A stretch of DNA of 64,000 bases, from NCBI GenBank assembly GCA_964019655.1, contig CAXHTR010000005.1, positions 682,001 through 746,000 of the forward strand, written 5' to 3'. Numbering within the stretch: position 1 is the first letter of the stretch; every line of letters starts with the position of its first letter. The stretch comes from Perkinsela sp. pyNocScin1. Its lineage: Eukaryota > Euglenozoa > Kinetoplastea > Prokinetoplastida > Perkinselidae. This document shows, piece after piece, positions 47,704 through 56,462 of this stretch. Position numbers and translations under genes: made by a program. The notes under the pieces were generated by a model, which did no database searches, was not told the DNA's origin, and was given only the letters and a program-made list of their open reading frames with translations.

Positions 47704-49002
47704 ATGCCTACAGACCGACCTTGTCCCACTTCAAGATCCGGCTTAAGCCACTGGGTGACTGAAACAGTCTTCGAGAAGCAGAGCCACCGAGCCCGCTGCA
47801 ATGATCTGCGCTCTGCACACTCATGCAACCCAGTTCTCATTGAAAGTTTGCTCATTGCCGAGCGCTTTGCTCAGAGTGGTCGGGCACCCGAATTTCTTCT
47901 ATCCGGGGGCTCGCTGACAGAGCTGTGCCACTTCGGCCAGCGCAAAAAGTGGCTCTGCCCGTGGGGCATTGAGTACGTCGACGAGACCCATAGGCCAGAG
48001 CTTCCGAATGTTCCACCGCATCTGCGGGAGTGGGATCGTTACGACGACACCAGCAAATTTCTGGACCTCAATGAAGTCAAGCGCCTCATCGATGACGAGC
48101 ACAACCAGTTTGAGCGAATTTTACTGAGCGATCCAATGACCTTTGATTGGCTCAACAACCTCCACAAGCACCCGGTTGAAGAGATACACGTTTTCTACGA
48201 GGGGATACCAGAGAGTCTGCTGAAAGGAATTCCCACTAGGGCCGTTGCTGACATCGCCCGATGCGAATCGCTCCGCGTGCTCGAGATGGAAAACGCTGTC
48301 ATTAAAAATTCCGACAAATGGCTACTCAAGAGACTCGAAAATATCGAAGCTTTCATGGGCGGGCCTATTCCTGATCACAAAATAACTGATCAGTTTCTGT
48401 TCTACTGCTCATACGGAAAGTTGACGTACATTACTTTTTTCAAACCATGGGACGATCCAGATGAAGAGGAGTACAAGACAATGGCAGTTGCCATCCGTTC
48501 AAGAAAATATAAATTAAGGCACGTTGAGCTTGTGATGCCGCCAGAAGATGACTTGCTTGCGGCCATCGCTGAGTGCAAAAATTTACGCTCATTTCGGCTC
48601 CACTCGTTCGCAGAGGTCGATGATAGTGGCTTTTCGAGATTTCTGTTGCATCCGAACGTTCAGCAGAACCTTCGAGACATCTGGCTGGGCTACTTAGATG
48701 TCGGCCCGAGAACGTTTGTACTTCTCTCGAAGATGCGCAACTTGCGCTGGATCAATTTGTCGAGCACAAAATTAACTGGTGACGAGCTGAATAAGATTCT
48801 GAGAGCGAACAAGAAAAGTATACGTTCTGTGCAAGTAAGCAGCTGCCCTGGTCTGGGCCCCGAGATATTTGAGGGAATCTCGGAATGCACACACCTTGAA
48901 AGAGTTACGCTGTATGAGAATGAAAGGGTGAAAGAAGCTGCACAGGAGTATATTCGAGCTAAAAGGCCGAACTTTGGTGCGATAACTTTCTCCTTTGAGT
49001 GA
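47704..49002 (+). CDS. RNI/AMN1-type LRR protein, 432 aa
   Basis: A different LRR type from its neighbours. First ATG is at 47704 (MPTDRPCPTSRSGLSHW); no leader, so probably cytosolic. The first 150 residues have no recognised domain (a segment reads RKKWLCPWGIEYVDETHRPE). From about residue 190 come longer, ribonuclease-inhibitor-like repeats: CESLRVLEMENAVI, CKNLRSFRLHSFAEVDDSGF, MRNLRWINLSSTKLTGDEL, CTHLERVTLYENERV. This architecture is common in F-box or flagellar LRR proteins, but no F-box is visible. Likely a single-copy gene at the end of the plus-strand cluster. Confidence 0.75.
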   Translation: MPTDRPCPTSRSGLSHWVTETVFEKQSHRARCNDLRSAHSCNPVLIESLLIAERFAQSGRAPEFLLSGGSLTELCHFGQRKKWLCPWGIEYVDETHRPELPNVPPHLREWDRYDDTSKFLDLNEVKRLIDDEHNQFERILLSDPMTFDWLNNLHKHPVEEIHVFYEGIPESLLKGIPTRAVADIARCESLRVLEMENAVIKNSDKWLLKRLENIEAFMGGPIPDHKITDQFLFYCSYGKLTYITFFKPWDDPDEEEYKTMAVAIRSRKYKLRHVELVMPPEDDLLAAIAECKNLRSFRLHSFAEVDDSGFSRFLLHPNVQQNLRDIWLGYLDVGPRTFVLLSKMRNLRWINLSSTKLTGDELNKILRANKKSIRSVQVSSCPGLGPEIFEGISECTHLERVTLYENERVKEAAQEYIRAKRPNFGAITFSFE

Positions 49003-49360
49003 ATCTGAAACGGAATACCGCACAAGCTGCATTGTTTGAACGAATGCGCAGATCGTGTATTTCTTGTAATTTGAGCCATTTGGATTTTTTATGCTTTTCA
49101 CTTGTGTAAAATGAGCTTGTCTTTTCGTCGAGTGGAACCCGAGGTCCATGAAAAAATCGGAACGATCATAAATAGTCATTCAGCAACAGATTCTGATTTC
49201 GTCGTGGAGCACTACAGTCATGTACATTCTTGTATGTCTTGCTCTGAAGGACTGTAATACGCTGGATACGAAACGCTGAAAGTTTCCATCAGGCGAACTC
49301 GATGAAGCATAGAGGTGGATTTGTCGAGAATAACGAGAATTTTGACAGGAAGCACCTCTT
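49003..49360. other. intergenic, 358 bp
   Basis: Downstream of the RNI-type gene and before the accessory repeat zone. No remnant seen. Confidence 0.4.
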
Positions 49361-49470
49361 CCCTAAGGTCCCCCAAAGGTGGCCATGGGTCGCCCTGGGT
49401 GGCTGTAGCGACTAGAAGTATACAAGAAGGTGTGTTCCGGGTGTGTACTTACTGGCAAAAGTCCAAAACT

Positions 49471-49630
49471 TAACGGAAAAGTTCTTTTCTTAATGTCAAA
49501 GTTCTTTTCTTAAAAGAAAAGTTTTTTTCTAAATGGGAAAGTTCTTTTCTAAATGGGAAAGTTCTTTTCTAAATGGGAAAGTTCTTTTCTAAATGTAAAA
49601 GTTTTTTTTCAAATACCAAGGCTTCTTTTT
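49471..49630. repeat. 20-bp minisatellite, left array, about 8 units
   Basis: Units of 20 bp of the type AAATGGGAAAGTTCTTTTCT. Three consecutive copies starting at 49531, 49551 and 49571 are identical; the outer ones differ at up to about half of the positions. The same unit recurs at 50145-50264. Confidence 0.85.
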
Positions 49631-49972
49631 AAGCCAAAAACTTCTTTAGAAAGTTGGAAAAGGTATTGCCTTCGCGGCCCTGGAAAAAGTATTGTGTAGA
49701 GACCTTCCGAGCAGTAGCTCCGCGGGTTTCGGAAGCAGCAGAAAGCACTGCGCAACAGCCCTCAGAGACCACTCCGACCTTAGATGTGAGATGGATGAAC
49801 GTTCTTCGCAAGCAATAGTTTCTTTCCTTTCTTTTTACCACTCTAATGCAAGCGCGGCTATTTGCGGTGCTCGAATTTTGATTTCGGGGCGTTCCGGCCC
49901 AGGGCCCCCGCCTGCGGCGCTTTTTCTGCGGTCTCTGACTCTGTACCCTGTGAAAATCGGCTTCGCAGCAGG

Positions 49973-50078
49973 CGTTGGACGCCCCGGGCTACGCCCGGTG
50001 CTTGGCCTTGGCTTTCCCCTTTCTTTTCTTCCGTCTCAGTAGTCGTTGGACGCCCCGGGCTACGCCCGGTGCTTGGCC
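49973..50078. repeat. 35-bp perfect direct repeat with GC-rich hairpin
   Basis: The segments 49973-50007 and 50044-50078 are identical over 35 bp. Each contains CCGGGC-TAC-GCCCGG, a tight hairpin. A further GC palindrome (CCCGGGAAGCCCGGG) lies near 50117-50131. The surroundings are AT-rich, so these look like GC-cluster elements. Confidence 0.85.
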
Positions 50079-50144
50079 CTAAGCTTTTACCTTTTCTCTC
50101 TTTCCCGTTCTAACAGCCCGGGAAGCCCGGGTCTTCTCTTCAAG

Positions 50145-50264
50145 AACATGAAAGTTCATTTCTTAACAGAAAAGTTCTTTTCTTAATGGGAAAGTTCTTT
50201 TCTTACCGGCAAATTTCTTTTCTTAATGGAAAAGTTCTTTACTTAACAGAAAAGCTCTTTTCTT
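50145..50264. repeat. 20-bp minisatellite, right array, 6 units
   Basis: Six diverged units of the type AATGGGAAAGTTCTTTTCTT in the same orientation as the left array at 49471-49630. The two arrays bracket about 500 bp of GC-rich sequence. Confidence 0.8.
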
Positions 50265-50296
50265 AGTGGAGGGGTACTTGCGAATTCTCCACTAAG
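50262..50296. repeat. 10-bp perfect inverted repeat, 15-nt loop
   Basis: CTTAGTGGAG (50262-50271) and CTCCACTAAG (50287-50296) directly abut the right minisatellite array. Could be a hairpin end of an internal element; no T-run follows, so a terminator is unlikely. Confidence 0.6.
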
Positions 50297-51256
50297 TTTT
50301 GACCCTGGTCAGTGGTACTAGAAATTGAATTCTTTCTGGCATTACTTAAGAGACACTCATTTTTTTCTCGAGAGATGAGGAGGCAAGTTGGCCCAGGGAT
50401 AATTTTTTTGCAATGAGGTGGCATCGGCCTCGTGGCCTGGGGAACCGTAGACTACGTCGTGGAAGTTGTTTCAAAAAACTCAAAAACCTTCCGTTTGAAC
50501 TGCCCTCCTTTCACGATATCAATTCATGAATGCAAGATCGAAAACTAGCGCAAGCAAAGAAATTTAGAATTTTTTGCGAAAATGCACTACCCTGGAATTG
50601 AACCTGCGACTACTCCTATAGCACCACCTCTCACTACCAAGTGAGACATGTATAATTTCTCCCCTTGAAGTACAAATATATTGTTTGCACACTTTAAGTT
50701 ATGTTATTTTTGGGGGTATCTGCTTCCTCTACCCCTCCATCAGCACTCAGTGCTGAAAAGCTGATAAAGCTTCAGAAGATCAACAGTTCCTCAGAAAAAC
50801 TTGTTAGGACGAGCGCCTGGCGGCGTTTTTTATGCCCTCGAGGCGGCCGCTCTGGGCCCGTGGTGATGCACCTCTGTTGTAATCGCTAATGAAAGAGATT
50901 TTTGAGCATTGCGTGAACCAGTTAGGAAGATTGCTCGATCAAAAAGTATTCATATGCTGCTTAAATTCATTTTATTGTGACGCAAAAATTTCATATTACA
51001 ATGTCACCAAACTTCGTCTGAGTCGCGGCACTCTGCGGGCCTTTGCTCCAACCGAATCTTCCAAGAAAGTATGCAGACATCATTTCATGCTCCGCAAGAA
51101 GCCATAATATCATATCGCCCGCAGAAATTCTGCGCACATTCTTAGTGGTGTAAAAAAGCTAAAATCTACAGATACTCTTCAGACGGCGGAAAGGTTAAAT
51201 TTCTTCACTTATGTTTTTATTGCATCATGAATTCTAATTTTACGATTCCATGAACT
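50297..51256. other. intergenic accessory DNA, 960 bp
   Basis: Contains the right end of the old hAT-like element (to about 50450), the tRNA-like sequence at 50585-50660, and a short GC-rich island near 50836-50860 where CTCGAG, GCGGCCGC and GGGCCC lie close together. Two open frames (50701-50889 and 50889-51107) show no family features and are not called. Confidence 0.4.
50585..50660 (-). ncRNA. tRNA-like sequence or SINE head with Pol III A and B boxes
   Basis: On the minus strand TGTCTCACTTGG (50648-50637) fits the A box at 10 of 12 positions, and GGTTCAATTCC (50604-50594) fits the B box at 10 of 11, with 32 bp between them as in tRNA genes. A D-arm (CTCAC/GTGAG) can form, but the acceptor strands do not pair and no sound anticodon arm was found. 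A decayed tRNA gene or tRNA-derived SINE is more likely than a working tRNA. Confidence 0.4.
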
Positions 51257-51720
51257 TCAAAGACTCACTCTTCGGTCGTTGACAATATTTCCATGCTTAT
51301 CCATAACTTTCCCGATTTCATAACCTTCTAATTGCACGCCATAAAGTGAGGTAGGTAGACCCCCCCCCCCATGATTACATCGTCCGTGAAGCAATTGTCT
51401 TTACTTGTCCATGCAGTTGACGGTGATAAGCGCGCCCGGAAGCCACTCGAGAGAGTTGATTTCGACGAGCGAAGAGGCACTCCATTCGAGCTCCATGTCA
51501 TTATGCCATGTGTACACTAAATGCCAGACCACTTGCAGATATCGACAGCGTCTTCACGCATCTCGACGATCTAAAGCTGAAGAATTGCCTCTGGCACATC
51601 TTCGTAACTATCGAGGTCGATAATTTTCGCCACAGAACGTCTTTGATTGTCAAGATACTGGCGAGAGTCCTGAGTCTCGCTCATTTGAAGAAGGGGCATA
51701 CACAACCTCTGTAAGCTTGA
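51257..51720 (-). pseudogene. decayed class B LRR gene with an 11-C tract
   Basis: The minus strand reads DSYEDVPEAILQL, then VDICKWSGI, a stop, CTHGIMTW (the class B cap), a frameshift, VEINSLEWLPGALITVN, a stop, LLHGRC, a C/G run at 51360-51370, and finally LPTSLYGVQL...KVMDKHGNIVNDRRVSL, ending at a stop at 51257. The repeats between are lost. It is collinear with the two intact minus-strand genes upstream. The homopolymer is a probable site of frameshift. Confidence 0.7.
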
Positions 51721-51783
51721 AAAGTGCCCGAATTTTTCAGCAATTGTTCTTGTAGCAAATCGATAGTAAATTCGGTCTTTATT

Positions 51784-52686
51784 TTACTTATTCCATGAGC
51801 TTCCATCCTTTGTGAGCATATCCATAGTAATCCATTGTGGAACTGGGAAAGGCTTGCTCTTGTCAATCGTAAAGCCCAGGATACGACGGTCAAAAACATT
51901 GCTTCCAGTAGCGTCAACGACGTTGGAGCACATCACGACGTCAACAACGATCTCTGCGAGCGTTTTCGGGACGCTTATCTGAAAAACACTCGTGTCAAAC
52001 TGGTTTCCCTCAAAGTAAAGGTAACGTAGTGATTCGCTCGGACAGAGGAGCGACAGCCTGCCCGTAAGCGCATTGTGCGCGATGCTCAGCCTCTTCAGTG
52101 TTTGTGGAAGGTTGTCCAGGTCAATGGACCCTGAAAATTGATTTTCGTTCGCTAAGAACTCCTTTACTCGACGTGGAAGGGCTGGTAAGTCGAGACTTCC
52201 TTCCAGCGCATTCCGATCAATGATTACGTATTCAATATTGGAAGGGAGATGAGCGATATCAAAAGTCCCTCGAAATTGGTTGCTCTTCGCATTAAAGCTG
52301 AAGAGGCCTGACGGGAGCAAGGCAGTTTCTATTGTTCCCTGAAACTGCATGCTCGGGGACTCGAAAGAAACGACAGTGTGAGGCAGCCATTGTAGATCAA
52401 TCGTGCCACCCGAGCCGACAGAGCGCTTCAATGGTGGCCTATCGTAAGCGAGATCTCGTGAAACAGGCGTGTTGAAGTGGACAGAGATGACATTGTCTTT
52501 TTGATCAAAAGCAATGGCTTTCCACTTGTGTATGTCAAGGAAGTCACCTCTCCTATCTTTGAGTCTATCCACGCCATCTAAGCCGCACACCAGCATCTCG
52601 AGAAGATCTTGCGATGGCAAACTTTCCTTTTGAAAGCGGCCGAGAGCAGAGTCATCCACAGCAAAGAGCAAATGGATAGATATCAT
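51784..52686 (-). CDS. class A LRR protein, 300 aa
   Basis: Start placed at the ATG at 52686 (MISIHLLFAVDDSALGRFQKESLPSQDLLEMLV). ATGs at 52722/52719 would add a hydrophobic stretch (MMLVVFLYLLS) that would make a proper signal peptide, so the longer start is a real option. The cap KWKAIAFDQKDNVISVHF lacks Cys. Seven LRRs follow, with an insertion before IDLQWLP. The end, VVMCSNVVDATGSNVF plus a long tail, is a variant of the VVDxNG cap. Confidence 0.87.
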   Translation of the reverse strand: MISIHLLFAVDDSALGRFQKESLPSQDLLEMLVCGLDGVDRLKDRRGDFLDIHKWKAIAFDQKDNVISVHFNTPVSRDLAYDRPPLKRSVGSGGTIDLQWLPHTVVSFESPSMQFQGTIETALLPSGLFSFNAKSNQFRGTFDIAHLPSNIEYVIIDRNALEGSLDLPALPRRVKEFLANENQFSGSIDLDNLPQTLKRLSIAHNALTGRLSLLCPSESLRYLYFEGNQFDTSVFQISVPKTLAEIVVDVVMCSNVVDATGSNVFDRRILGFTIDKSKPFPVPQWITMDMLTKDGSSWNK

Positions 52687-52770
52687 GATAGATAAAAGGT
52701 ACAAGAAAACAACGAGCATCATGAACGAGAAAGTCAGAAAAATATCTAGATAGATAAGCCGAAGCACTTC

Positions 52771-53523
52771 TTATTTCAGCCCAGCGAGCTCTTCCTGCCA
52801 CTCACGGTTCATGTCTTTCATTTGCGCTTGAAAGAGTGTGTACCAGCGAGAGTCACCGCCATAGAATATCAGCTGCTTGCGCTCAATTCTTTTATCGATA
52901 GGGAGATTTCCGATGGAAATATACTTCTTGAGACCGGGGCCACCACCCCTGTGTACAATGCGAATGCGCTTTATAGACTCCGGAAGGGTGCTGCTGTTCA
53001 CGATGGGCGTGGAATTCAGTTTCCCACATATTTGGAGGATTTCCAGGTTTTTCGGAAGGTCGCTCAGGTCTAGAATTCCAGACATTTCCTGCATTATGTG
53101 AAGCTCCTCCATCTGAGATGGCAGCTTGCTGAGAATAGGGGAAGTACCAACACTTTTGGTTAGTAGAAACATGTAGCGAAGCTCTCGTGGCAATGTTTCA
53201 GCCGTCCAGTCGCCGTGTAGAAACACGCCGAAAAAATGCAAGTACTCGATCGAGCTTGGGAGCATATTTATACGGATGCTTCGCGCCTGGAGCATATCAT
53301 TGGATGTGATGAAGTGTGTCATGACCCCGTTACAACACCCGATCCCGCGCCATTTGCAAATGTTATGGGGCTCTTCACCGCGTTGTATCAGGTGACTATC
53401 AGCATATTGCCATGGACTGCCATTGTGCGTCACTAGAACTCTGTGCATCAAGAATCGCTGGTACTCTTCTGAAGACGATGGGGTATCCACACTCGCAATT
53501 TGTAGAAAGAGGAGGAGGCTCAT
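52771..53523 (-). CDS. class B LRR protein, 250 aa
   Basis: Opens MSLLLFLQIASVDTPSSSEEYQRFLMHRVLV. The cap ICKWRGIGCCNGVMTHFITSN and landmarks INMLPSSIEYLHFFGVFLHGDWTAETLPRELRYMFLL, LSKLPSQMEELHIMQEMSGILDLSDLPKNLEILQICG, LPESIKRIRIV are complete. Paralogue of the gene at 40251. It precedes the class A gene at 51784 with about 85 bp between them. Confidence 0.9.
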   Translation of the reverse strand: MSLLLFLQIASVDTPSSSEEYQRFLMHRVLVTHNGSPWQYADSHLIQRGEEPHNICKWRGIGCCNGVMTHFITSNDMLQARSIRINMLPSSIEYLHFFGVFLHGDWTAETLPRELRYMFLLTKSVGTSPILSKLPSQMEELHIMQEMSGILDLSDLPKNLEILQICGKLNSTPIVNSSTLPESIKRIRIVHRGGGPGLKKYISIGNLPIDKRIERKQLIFYGGDSRWYTLFQAQMKDMNREWQEELAGLK

Positions 53524-53874
53524 TTATATGAGAGAAATTGAATCGTAATGTAAATGGTATCATCATGGTACCTATCATGGATCAATCATGAAGCAAACAA
53601 AATAGAAGAAGGATTTCTTAGTATTGAAATATGGCCCCATGCTCTTTTTCTTCAGATTTAAATATTTAACAAAGAGCTTGATGTTGGTAGCAATATGAAA
53701 TTAGAAATACACTGTTTGAAATTACACAAATTCAAGCGCGTATGACTCTAGTATGATCGATGGACTTTAGACATTTCAATAAAATATCATTATTTTGATA
53801 ATTACTTACCCCAAAGTTCTTTTAAGCCAGATCGTCCGTACTTATATTAAAGAGTTTCAAATATCATTTCAGGA
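53524..53874. other. divergent strand-switch region, 351 bp
   Basis: Head-to-head spacer between LRR genes. AT-rich; it holds the palindrome TTAAATATTTAA near 53659 and ends with the acceptor-like ATATCATTTCAG three bases before the ATG at 53875. No coding remnant. Confidence 0.45.
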
Positions 53875-55274
53875 ATGATGTGCACTGCTGTATACTTCGC
53901 ATCCTGCTGCGAAGAAGCAAAATATGAGGCTGAGGAAGAGCATGTATACCAGCACTTGCTTATGCAGCGAGCTGTCGGAAAGAAAACCGACCAGTATGAA
54001 GATATCATGAGCTACTTCTGTCCAGAGAGTTATTCGAATAAGCACGCAGTCTGCACCTGGAGTGGCATTCAGTGTGTCGACGGTTTTATCACGACATTCG
54101 TTCTAAGTTCTACGCTTAAGCACAAGTGGACACTGGGTATTGACTTTCTTCCACAGTCTATTCAGCTCCTCCACCTGGAAGATGTTTTCATCGATGTGCC
54201 GTTTGAATGTGATGTTCTACCCCGTGCCCTACGCCAGGGGTTCCCTGGGTTTGGCGGCCACGGCCACCTCGTTCCGAAAAAAAAACTCCCAGGGCCACCT
54301 ACCCAAGGACTACATTAGAAGACTTTTTTCACTACCGACAAAATGAGACTTTCAGATCTTATATCTGAGACCTTTAGATATAAAACTTTAGGCTTCACAC
54401 TCTCTTTTCACGATATGAAAGGCTGGAACCAAATCTCAACGAACTTTGACGGTCATGATACTGCCATCGCGAAATCGATAAAACCTTGAATGTGTGAGCA
54501 AGCGTTTTATGAACAAGATATATAACGTTTCGAATCATTTTTTCGATTCCGAGTATATCAAGCGCACAGCTGAATGAAATTATGAATGTACATATCGTTT
54601 CTTTTATCCGATCGATGATGACATGTTACATGTACATGCCATAATTTTTTGTCTATTGTATCACAAGAGCAAATGCCGAGGCCCGAAGGGCCGAGGCGCC
54701 AAAATTTTGGAGCTAGAAATTGTAGAGCATGAAAAGACTTTTTGCATGCTTCTCTTGAGAGGGTCTCAGAGGGTCACACCCATTAAGGGTGGAGCCCAAT
54801 TTCCAGGGCCACCTCGGCAAGTCGCTGGGGCCACCTAAGGTGGCCGTTGGCCACCTTTAGGGAACCCCTGCCCTACGCTACTTTTTCATGCTTGTATGTG
54901 AGCTACCATACCGCGTTCGGAATGAAAAACCTTTCGATTTTCGAAGGCTCCCGGAGAAGCTGGAGGAGTTCCATTTGTTAAACAGCTGGATTACTGGCAC
55001 TATCATCGTCGATAAGCTGCCAAAAACCCTTCATCTTTTCCGTGTGGATAGCCCAAGGATACAAAAAGCTGTTCTGGGTGATGCTCTGTTACCGGTCCGA
55101 GTTCGAGAGATGATAATTCAGCAAGGAGAGTGGGAAGAAGTTGAGGTTATATCGTCAGCGGAAAGCGAAATGGCGGAAGCTGTAAAGGGTGGTGTAGAAG
55201 TAGACTTTAGTGACTCACTTTATTACCTCCCACTGAACGCTGAAGCGCAGCAGCTCTGGCACATTGAGTCGTGA
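53875..55274 (+). pseudogene. class B LRR gene split by a MITE
   Basis: Exon-like left part: MMCTAVYFASCCEEAKYEAEEEHVYQHLLMQRAV, the cap VCTWSGIQCVDGFITTFVL, DFLPQSIQLLHLEDVFI, CDVLPRALR. The reading frame is then cut by the element at 54235-54870 and resumes at 54879 with YFFMLVCELPYRV, FRRLPEKLEEFHLLNSWITGTIIVDKLPKTLHLFRV and a charged tail to a stop at 55274. The two parts are in the same frame once the element and one target copy are disregarded, and no other damage is seen, so the insertion is recent. Confidence 0.88.
54235..54870. mobile_element. hAT-type MITE, 636 bp, with 12-bp TIRs and 8-bp target duplication
   Basis: Starts CAGGGGTTCCCT and ends AGGGAACCCCTG, a perfect 12-bp inverted pair, and is flanked on both sides by CCCTACGC (54227-54234 and 54871-54878). 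An 8-bp duplication and a CAGGGGT-type terminus are hallmarks of hAT elements. Subterminal GGCCACCT motifs are repeated in both ends (54261-54310 and 54800-54856). The interior has no transposase, but carries a GC-rich palindromic patch (GGCCCGAAGGGCC near 54681). It depends on a transposase from elsewhere; the relic at 7616-8091 shows that hAT transposases have existed here. Confidence 0.92.
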
Positions 55275-55452
55275 TATAGAAAAGTAGACGCTTCCAGACA
55301 TTTTGAATGAGTGTAACTTTATCAAAAATGGTAAGAAAGTAATTTTTTGTTTCGAAGCAGCTTTCAAACTTCATTATTAAGAATTATTCAAGGAAATATT
55401 CCGAATACTTAATCAATGCTTCATTCGTGCGAAAATCGAAAGCGGCGCCAGC

Positions 55453-56328
55453 TCAAGTGTCAATATGCCATGTGGCTGTGTTTTCACTACATGCCACATT
55501 TCCGAAAAGAACGCTGAGACCCTCATTATGCTTGAGAAGCAAGGTAAGATTGTTGGGCAGTTGACATTCGATCATCACTTTTGTGATATTGTTCGATTCT
55601 AAATTCATTCTGGAAATGCTCAAAGGAAGATTTTTGATCATTAAGTCACCATGGAAAGCGTTTTCTTGAAGATTCAAAACCTTCAAAGAGTCTGGAAGAG
55701 AGTTGACTGAGATAGACCCTATCAGCTGGTTTGTATTCAAAGCAAGCGTTTGCATACTTGATGGTAGTTTATTGAGGTTAACACTCCCTTCAAACTTATT
55801 GTCACCGAGAATCAAGACCGTGAGATTATGCGGTAACTGCGTCAAATCGATGCTTCCTCGGAAAATGTTGCTTTCAAGATTCAATTTCTCCAATTTGTCG
55901 GGAAGCGATTCGAGCAAAACACTCCCGTACAAACGATTGTTTGCAGCATTGAAGTCTTTGAGTGCTTTCGGCAAATGGCCATTGGGAAAAGTTCCCTCCA
56001 CCTTGAGTGACTTCAATTGTACTAATTCAACTGTAGATGGCAAGAATTTGAGGTCGATCGCTCCACCACGCCAAGAAAGTGAGCCGTGCCACCATCGAAG
56101 CGCTGTAACGTTTCCATCTTCGTCGATTGAGGTACCATTCCAATCGCTTATGTCCATAAAATCGTCCTCACTGTCATAAAATCGGCCTTTCATAGCCATG
56201 CCATCGACAACAAGCTCCATAAGGCTTTGGTGCGAAAGCGAATCTAGATTGAAACGACCTATTGCGATATCAGCAGTACACAACAGCATCATAAATTGAT
56301 TGTACAGATAAAAAATAAAGAAAGCCAT
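55453..56328 (-). CDS. class A LRR protein, 291 aa
   Basis: Start at 56328 gives MAFFIFYLYNQFMMLLCTADIAIGRF, a proper signal peptide; an ATG at 56292 would give the very short leader (MMLLCTAD) usual in the family, and one at 56364 a longer form. Helix FNLDSLSHQSLMELVVDGM; cap DWNGTSIDEDGNVTALRW without Cys. Nine regular LRRs follow (LPHNLTVLILGDNKFEGSVNL and others). The end, NNLTLLLKHNEGLSVLFGN, is a variant cap with a Cys-containing tail. Confidence 0.88.
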   Translation of the reverse strand: MAFFIFYLYNQFMMLLCTADIAIGRFNLDSLSHQSLMELVVDGMAMKGRFYDSEDDFMDISDWNGTSIDEDGNVTALRWWHGSLSWRGGAIDLKFLPSTVELVQLKSLKVEGTFPNGHLPKALKDFNAANNRLYGSVLLESLPDKLEKLNLESNIFRGSIDLTQLPHNLTVLILGDNKFEGSVNLNKLPSSMQTLALNTNQLIGSISVNSLPDSLKVLNLQENAFHGDLMIKNLPLSISRMNLESNNITKVMIECQLPNNLTLLLKHNEGLSVLFGNVACSENTATWHIDT

Positions 56329-56462
56329 GAAGAAATCACTGCACCTTTTTGCAGATTTCAACATAAAGTCGTGTTTCTGCTACAACGATCAAGAAGAGAT
56401 TTTGCTGCACGGAAGAAACTTTATCTTCTCACTATAGCTTGCTCTTGAATGATACAATCTTT

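Larger units (their letters stand above)
49361..50450. mobile_element. old non-autonomous hAT-like element with internal minisatellites
   Basis: Its left end (TTCCCTAAGG...AAAGGTGGCCA...AGCGACT, 49369-49413) resembles the inverted right end of the MITE at 54235-54870. Its right end, reverse-complemented (GGTTCCCCAGGCC...GCCACCTCATTG, 50405-50444), resembles that MITE's left end. The outermost bases and target duplication have decayed, so the exact limits are approximate. The interior carries two arrays of the same 20-bp repeat and a GC-rich core, with no transposase ORF. Confidence 0.5.

Noticed and set aside
50836-50860. Cloning-vector polylinker (adjacent CTCGAG, GCGGCCGC and GGGCCC)
   Set aside because: The flanks do not resemble vector sequence, and several other GC-rich patches nearby are plainly genomic repeats. 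Coincidence is the simpler explanation, though a vector screen would settle it.
49003-51256. CRISPR-like array in the 20-bp repeats
   Set aside because: Repeat units abut without spacers and the host is eukaryotic; this is a minisatellite.
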